From assembly GCA_018816945.1 (NCBI GenBank), contig JAHIVC010000071.1, forward strand, positions 35,773-99,772: a stretch of DNA of 64,000 nucleotides, given 5' to 3'. The notes below the pieces were generated by a model. The model searched no databases. It worked only from the letters and a program-made list of their open reading frames with translations, and had not been told where the DNA came from. Of the stretch, positions 59,105-64,000 are shown in pieces (the first letter of the stretch is position 1; every line of letters begins with the position of its first letter). The DNA is from Bacteroidota bacterium. Its GTDB lineage: Bacteria > Bacteroidota > Bacteroidia > Bacteroidales > GCA-2711565. Position numbers and translations under genes: made by a program.

Positions 59105-60490
59105 TTACGAATTTCGAATATTTTCTACGTCTTCTATGCTTTTTGGTTTTGGTTTTCCTATAAGTTTGGCACCGGTTTCAGTAATCAAAAAGTTTTCTTC
59201 ATTACGGCAACCGCTAAATTTTCTGAATTTATTGATTTCATCATAATTAAGAAAATCCATGAATTTATTTTCGACACGCCACTTATCCATCAATTCCGGT
59301 ATAAAATAAATCCCCGGTTCGATGGTCAATACAAATCCGGGTTCTAATTTTCGGCCCAGACGCAAAGATTTGAGCCCGAACTGAGTGCTTTTTAATTCAC
59401 CGTCGTAACCTACATATTCTTCGCCCAATCCTTCCATATCATGAATGTCTAAACCCATCATGTGACCTAAGCCGCAAGGGAAAAACAAGGCATGTGCTCC
59501 TGCTGAAACGGCTTCATCAATATTACCTTTCATCAAACCCAAATCTTTCATCCCTTCTGCAATTACTTTGCATGTTTCCAGGTGAATCTCTTTAAAGGGC
59601 TTGCCGGGTTTTAGTAAAGAGATGGCATGATTGTGGGCATTTAAACAAAGTTGATAAATAGCTTTTTGTTGAGAAGTGAATTTTTTATCTACGGGAAAGG
59701 TACTTGATAAATCGCCTGCATAATACATTGGTGTTTCAGCACCGGCATCAAGTAAAAATAAATCTCCGCTTTTAATAATGTTGCCATGGTGATGATTATG
59801 CAAGGTTTGCCCATTGATGGTCGCAATTACTGGAAAAGCAACATGACCGTCGTTAGCCAGGGCGATACCTTCAACTGCGCCTGCTATTTCAGCTTCCATC
59901 ATCCCGGGTTTTACCATTTGCATGGCTTTTACGTGCATATCTACCGAAATATTAACCCCTTTTGTAATTTCAACCATTTCTTCAGCAGTTTTATAATTTC
60001 GTTGAGAAATCACAGCTAGCCGAAGTTCTAAAGAAGCATTTTTTTCAGCCTCAAGCGGGTGGATACCCAACCAATTGAAAATTTTAAGATGATGTTCAGC
60101 CCTGTAAGGAGGTAAATAATGAATTTTACGACTAAATTTTACAGCATTCTTTAAGAAGGTGTTTAAAAGAGCAATTTGACCGGTTTTATAAACCCCGACG
60201 GATTCAGAAAGTTCCTTAACCGTTGGTAATACCCCCATCCAAATAATATCGTCAATGGTGTAGTCATTGCCAAAGATAAATTCTTCTCCTGACTCAACAT
60301 CAATAATTCCGGTTAAGCCTGCTACGTTCAAGCCAAAATAATAGCTAAAGCTGCTGTCCTGGCGGAAGTGATAACCGTTGTCCTTATAATTCATGGAACT
60401 TTCTTCATTACCCAATATGAGAATAATACCGGATTCTATTTTAGATTTTAAGGTCTGACGACGTGCGATATAAGTTTCTTTTTTAAACAT
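59105..60490 (-). CDS. pepP: Xaa-Pro aminopeptidase (M24B)
   Basis: A 461-residue protein with an AMP_N-type N-terminal domain (YIARRQTLKSKIESGIILILGNEES) and the pita-bread catalytic domain. The metal ligands are in LLDAGAETPMYYAGDLSSTFP (two Asp), GLGHMMGLDIHD (His), LTIEPGIYF (Glu) and NFLITETGAK (Glu). It removes an N-terminal residue next to proline. The following gene is 4 bp away. Confidence 0.94.
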   Translation of the reverse strand: MFKKETYIARRQTLKSKIESGIILILGNEESSMNYKDNGYHFRQDSSFSYYFGLNVAGLTGIIDVESGEEFIFGNDYTIDDIIWMGVLPTVKELSESVGVYKTGQIALLNTFLKNAVKFSRKIHYLPPYRAEHHLKIFNWLGIHPLEAEKNASLELRLAVISQRNYKTAEEMVEITKGVNISVDMHVKAMQMVKPGMMEAEIAGAVEGIALANDGHVAFPVIATINGQTLHNHHHGNIIKSGDLFLLDAGAETPMYYAGDLSSTFPVDKKFTSQQKAIYQLCLNAHNHAISLLKPGKPFKEIHLETCKVIAEGMKDLGLMKGNIDEAVSAGAHALFFPCGLGHMMGLDIHDMEGLGEEYVGYDGELKSTQFGLKSLRLGRKLEPGFVLTIEPGIYFIPELMDKWRVENKFMDFLNYDEINKFRKFSGCRNEENFLITETGAKLIGKPKPKSIEDVENIRNS

Positions 60491-60581
60491 GATCTGAATG
60501 ATTTAAGATTATACTTAATATGATCCTCAAACTTAGCTAAGTTGGACCACAAATCAAAAATATTTAGGTGATAAAAAAGTG

Positions 60582-61283
60582 TTAGCTCAGAAACGCAGCA
60601 ATATCTTTTAAAACAATGATCCCAAGTAATGGATTGTTTTCTGTGCCATTTTTGGTGATTAGCAAGGCATCATAATAGCGGTTAACAGGGTTCTGTTTAT
60701 AAGATTGTTTGTACAGTTCAGCAGCTTGATAGATTGTAAAATCAGAAGGGATGATTGCAAAATTCCGGCGATTACTTGAATTGTTTAAAACTTCGCTAAT
60801 TATTGTTTCAGATGGTTTTACTTCAGATAAACCGGATAACCATTCAACTATTTGCAAGCTATTAAGGACATCAATCACGACGTTATTTTCAGTAATCGGT
60901 ATTTGTGAAATTTTAAATTCATGAATGAGTTTAAGTGCTTCCGAAAGTTTATCATTAATATTAACTGTGTGCACTGGTTTGAAGAAAATTTCTACTTTTT
61001 CCGGGTTTTTTACTTTCTCCCAAATTTCGCTAAAGTGTTTAACAACCTTATCTCTGGGAACAGCGATCGCTTCTCCGTCCTTATCAAAATTATGCATGAT
61101 GGCGTTACGCAGATCACCATAGGTAATTAAGTCGTTTTTGTATTTTTTTACCATAGGATTATGACGGGATGCCTGAAATATCAAAATCCGAAAGGAATCA
61201 TGTTTGCCATGATTATAAGTATATTTCAAAAATTTCTCAAATTCATTAAATGTTCCAAGAAATAATTCTGCATTGTCTGACAT
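60582..61283 (-). CDS. CBS-domain protein
   Basis: A 233-residue protein. The N-terminal helical part (1-95) contains KYKNDLITYGDLRNAIMHNF, seen in CBS proteins with a HEPN-like or DUF4145-like start. Two CBS motifs follow (about 105-165 and 165-230): SEALKLIHEFKISQIPITENNVVIDVLNSLQIVEWL and YQAAELYKQSYKQNPVNRYYDALLITKN. It should sense an adenosine nucleotide. The partner is unknown. Confidence 0.78.
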   Translation of the reverse strand: MSDNAELFLGTFNEFEKFLKYTYNHGKHDSFRILIFQASRHNPMVKKYKNDLITYGDLRNAIMHNFDKDGEAIAVPRDKVVKHFSEIWEKVKNPEKVEIFFKPVHTVNINDKLSEALKLIHEFKISQIPITENNVVIDVLNSLQIVEWLSGLSEVKPSETIISEVLNNSSNRRNFAIIPSDFTIYQAAELYKQSYKQNPVNRYYDALLITKNGTENNPLLGIIVLKDIAAFLS

Positions 61284-61298
61284 ATGCTATTTTGCTAA

Positions 61299-61610
61299 TT
61301 AGCGATCTGAGATACAATTAATAATAACTACTTCTCCCACCATGCAAATGCTTCCAAGAGGGGCACGCTCATATTTTACCCATATTTTTTTGTCTTCTGA
61401 GGGAACGATCATAAAATCTTGTAGATTGGATGGCTCGATGACCTGATTATTATCTTCGAGAACAATAACCCAGCCGCAACCATCAAGTCCGGTAAGGTTT
61501 TTGAAAGACCCCTTTACACCATTGTCACAAGTCCCCGTTTTTTTGCAGGAATTTAAACACAACATTGTAAAGGATAAAAAGATGATTAAAGTAAATATCC
61601 TGCCCTTCAT
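61299..61610 (-). CDS. Small lipoprotein of unknown function
   Basis: A 103-residue protein with a lipobox signal (LIIFLSFTMLCLNSC, Cys22). The mature part is short, beta-rich, and contains CGWVIVLEDNNQVIEPSNL and VKYERAP. I know no family. It lies 15 bp upstream of the CBS gene on the same strand. Confidence 0.7.
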   Translation of the reverse strand: MKGRIFTLIIFLSFTMLCLNSCKKTGTCDNGVKGSFKNLTGLDGCGWVIVLEDNNQVIEPSNLQDFMIVPSEDKKIWVKYERAPLGSICMVGEVVIINCISDR

Positions 61611-61761
61611 ACAAATTATTTAATCTTTAAAGTTATGAATTATTCGAATAACTGTGCTGAAGTTTGGACGAATATGGCCATAATATTTAATAAAATACAT
61701 AACATTGTTTTGGAATCTGATCACTAATCTGTATTTTTAACCAACCCAAAATCAATCTAAG

Positions 61762-62268
61762 ATGCAAAAGAAAATAAAATTTTTCCTGATCGGAGTGTTT
61801 ATTCTTACCGGTCACATTGTTTATTCACAAAATTGGCAAACTTTGGAAGAAGGCCAGGTGATACAAATTAATAATATTGAATTAAGTTTTATCGCTACTT
61901 ATGTCAAAGAGACCGGTGGACAAGATGTGTATGAAATTACGGCAACACTGAATAATATGGGCAATGATTACATCGCCTTGTTTGAAAATGCGGTTTATGA
62001 ATTTGTTGAAACTCCTAAAAATGCGTGGACCCAATTAAAGTTTTCAAATGCCTCAGGAAAAGGTCTGTCTGCCAAAGAAGGCTTTATATATCCAGACGCG
62101 ATAAGTATGCGTTTCCCTTTTAAATGCAAGCCTGAAGATAAAAATCCAACATGGGAAAGCAGGATTATTGGAGTGGGATTACGACAAGGTCAATATAAAA
62201 CCAAAGAATGGCGAATCCGCGTTGAAAAAGGCGAAAAACCTAAGGTAATGGTATTTAATAAATTTTAA
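61762..62268 (+). CDS. Secreted protein of unknown function
   Basis: A 168-residue protein with a signal peptide (FFLIGVFILTGHIVYSQ, cleavage after about residue 22). The mature part is beta-rich (LSFIATYVKETGGQDVYEITATLNNMGNDYIALF), like an immunoglobulin-type domain. No known family is recognised. It is 37 bp upstream of the symporter gene. Confidence 0.72.
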   Translation: MQKKIKFFLIGVFILTGHIVYSQNWQTLEEGQVIQINNIELSFIATYVKETGGQDVYEITATLNNMGNDYIALFENAVYEFVETPKNAWTQLKFSNASGKGLSAKEGFIYPDAISMRFPFKCKPEDKNPTWESRIIGVGLRQGQYKTKEWRIRVEKGEKPKVMVFNKF

Positions 62269-62305
62269 TCCTTTGTAATTCTTATATTTATTTTAATCAG
62301 ATAAC

Positions 62306-63724
62306 ATGAGGAAAATCCGATTGCATTGGCAAATATTAATCGCATTGATCCTTGCCATCATCTACGGTGTAATATTCTCCAATCATTATTCTGTTAGCGA
62401 ATCTACAATGAAGAAGCTAACGAACCGAATCGTTGAAAATGAAGTTTTAATATCCGTCGAATCTATAAAAGATGTTGATTTTACGAGTAGAAATGAATTT
62501 CAGGATGAATTAAAAAAGCATCTATCGGCTGATCAGTATCAAAAACATGGCTCCACCATTGTTCAATGGTCAGTTCAAAATTCTTATATCAAAGCGGTTG
62601 ATTGGATGGGTATCCTTTTTCTCAAAATGCTCAAGCTTATTATGATTCCGCTTATTTTAAGTTCTTTGATCAGTGGAATTTCAAATGTCGGCAGTGTTGA
62701 ACATCTTGGGAGGCTAGGCTTGAAAACGATGATTTTTTATATGTCAACCAGTTTGATTGCTATACTCACCGGTTTATTTTTTGTAAACCTGTTTAAACCG
62801 GGTATAGGGGCCGATCTGAACTTTAGTTATAAAGTTGAAGGCTTGATGGACCAACAACGTTCTTTCAAAGAAATTATACTCGACATCGTACCCGAGAATA
62901 TTTTTACGGCCTTTAATGATAACCAAATACTATCGGTTATCTTTTTCGCTATACTTTTTGGATTTTTCATAACCCAAATAAGTCCTCGTCCCAAGCAGGT
63001 TTTAACCGATGCATTTAATGCTATTTTTGATGTAATGATGAAGATAACCATGTTCTTCATCAAATTTACCCCACTCGGTATCTTTGGAATAGTATCAAGT
63101 ATCATAGCCGAACAGGATGATCTTGGTCATTTGGTGCAGCGCATGAGTTTGTATATGGGGACTATCATTCTGGCAATGTCAATACATTTTTTCATCACGC
63201 TTCCCTTGATAATCAGAGTAGTTGGGAGAGTAAACCCATGGAAACATATGAAAAATATGACCTTGCCTTTATTAACAGCTTTTTCTACTTCCTCATCCAG
63301 TGCAACATTACCACTGACAATGAATGCCGTAGAAAACAATTCGGGTGTTTCACGTAAAATTAGCAGTTTTACTTTGCCTCTTGGAGCCACGATCAATATG
63401 GATGGTGCAGCTTTATATGAATGCATTGCTGCCATTTTTATTGCTCAGGCTTATGGTATTGATCTTACTGTTTTGCAGCAAATTATAATCGTTTTAACAG
63501 CATTGCTTGCGTCCATTGGGTCTGCAGGTATTCCGATGGCCGGATTGGTGATGATCACCATTGTGCTATCAGCAGTTGGCTTGCCTTTAGAAGGAGTTGG
63601 CCTTATTTTGGCTGTTGATAGATTAATTGACATGTTCAGGACAGCAACCAATGTTTGGAGCGACACCTGTGGTTCTGTGGTGATTGCTAAATTGGAAGGC
63701 GAAAAGTTACCGATTGATTATTGA
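62306..63724 (+). CDS. Dicarboxylate/amino acid:cation symporter (DAACS)
   Basis: A 472-residue protein of the GltP/DctA family. TAFSTSSSSATLPLTM is the serine-rich re-entrant loop, and TLPLGATINMDGAALYE is the NMDG motif that binds Na+ and substrate. GIPMAGLVMITIVLSAVGLP and DRLIDMFRTATNVWSDTCGSVVIAK are the second hairpin and the final helix with the substrate-contacting Asp and Asn. An insert of about 75 residues lies between helices 1 and 2. It takes up glutamate, aspartate or C4-dicarboxylates. The stop codon lies in a TTGATTA repeat. Confidence 0.94.
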   Translation: MRKIRLHWQILIALILAIIYGVIFSNHYSVSESTMKKLTNRIVENEVLISVESIKDVDFTSRNEFQDELKKHLSADQYQKHGSTIVQWSVQNSYIKAVDWMGILFLKMLKLIMIPLILSSLISGISNVGSVEHLGRLGLKTMIFYMSTSLIAILTGLFFVNLFKPGIGADLNFSYKVEGLMDQQRSFKEIILDIVPENIFTAFNDNQILSVIFFAILFGFFITQISPRPKQVLTDAFNAIFDVMMKITMFFIKFTPLGIFGIVSSIIAEQDDLGHLVQRMSLYMGTIILAMSIHFFITLPLIIRVVGRVNPWKHMKNMTLPLLTAFSTSSSSATLPLTMNAVENNSGVSRKISSFTLPLGATINMDGAALYECIAAIFIAQAYGIDLTVLQQIIIVLTALLASIGSAGIPMAGLVMITIVLSAVGLPLEGVGLILAVDRLIDMFRTATNVWSDTCGSVVIAKLEGEKLPIDY

Positions 63725-64000
63725 TTATTGGCGGATTCCGTTCCTGTTCAAAAATTCTCTTCGTGTATCTCTGTGATTTCTTTGTGCAGCTCTGTGTAAC
63801 GATTTATTAGCTATAACACTAAGAACCACAAAGAATCCTCAAAGCGACACAAAGGTTAAAAATTGATTATTGATTATTGATTATTGATTATTGATTATTG
63901 ATTATTGATTATTGATTATTGATTATTGATTATTGATTATTGGCGGATTCCGTTCCTGTTCAAAAATTCTCTTCGTGTATCTCTGTGATTTCTTTGTGCA
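63716..64000. repeat. Heptanucleotide array between two copies of a 59-bp block
   Basis: About 11.5 units of ATTGATT (63862-63942) are flanked by identical 59-bp blocks at 63730-63788 and 63942-64000 (window end), each beginning GGCGGATTCCGTTCC. The repeating period of the whole is about 212 bp, and the second copy runs off the window. The block contains TCTCTGTG/TTTGTGCA words that recur in inverted form near 52535-52585. Confidence 0.85.

Noticed and set aside
63862..63942. CRISPR-like array
   Set aside because: The units are 7 bp with no spacers; it is a simple tandem repeat. No cas genes are visible.

Overview
The window looks like a chromosome segment of a member of the Bacteroidota, probably Bacteroidia. 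It is AT-rich, and promoters fit the TAnnTTTG / TTTG pattern of this phylum where I could find them. Secreted genes carry lipobox or Sec signals of the Bacteroidota style, and several families are typical of the phylum (DUF6266-like, VirE_N/DUF3987 primase-like, EFR1 ferredoxin-flavodoxin, SPOR, M14).

Layout: (A) 1-2260 is the left chromosomal flank, with an ECF sigma factor, a PepSY-like protein, a nucleotidyltransferase-like protein and a decayed ORF. (B) 2261-35510 is a 33-kb integrated island. It is bounded by a 16-bp direct repeat that covers the last codons (C-I-G-K-stop) of mnmE. A tyrosine recombinase sits next to mnmE, and repeated GGCAAC(A/G)AA motifs lie at both ends. Every island gene is on the minus strand. 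(C) 35495-64000 is chromosomal: mnmE, sucD, a CCC-type transporter, an FtsX-type permease, a TPR protein, hydrolases, peptidases, an acetolactate decarboxylase, a DAACS symporter and others. Its intergenic DNA holds many 7-bp-period repeats and hairpin terminators that share GGGATGGC.

The island, read in its direction of transcription (right to left), has these parts: a recombination/regulation module (excisionase-like protein, integrase, unknown protein, two HTH proteins, VirE_N/DUF3987 protein); a composite defence operon (XRE regulator, HsdM, HsdS, HigB, HigA-ImmA/IrrE, McrB, McrC, HsdR, YgjP-type metalloprotease, PIWI/Argonaute protein with its catalytic positions apparently lost); a strikingly AT-rich biosynthetic-looking operon (possible 39-aa peptide, radical SAM with SPASM-like tail, ATP-grasp, creatininase-fold amidohydrolase, degenerate methyltransferase, radical SAM with CX2CX2C, divergent phosphoketolase, divergent YrdC/Sua5 protein, methyltransferase, HAD hydrolase); a membrane GGDEF diguanylate cyclase; a 1.2-kb gene-free tract rich in large inverted repeats (candidate oriT/replication DNA); a J-domain protein; and a DUF6266-like protein.

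The two most interesting systems are the composite RM/McrBC/TA/pAgo locus and the unidentified radical SAM / ATP-grasp / phosphoketolase / YrdC pathway directly downstream of it. I do not recognise a known product for that pathway. No relaxase or type IV secretion genes are visible, so the island looks integrative but not self-transmissible. All calls come from reading the sequence; no database search was run.
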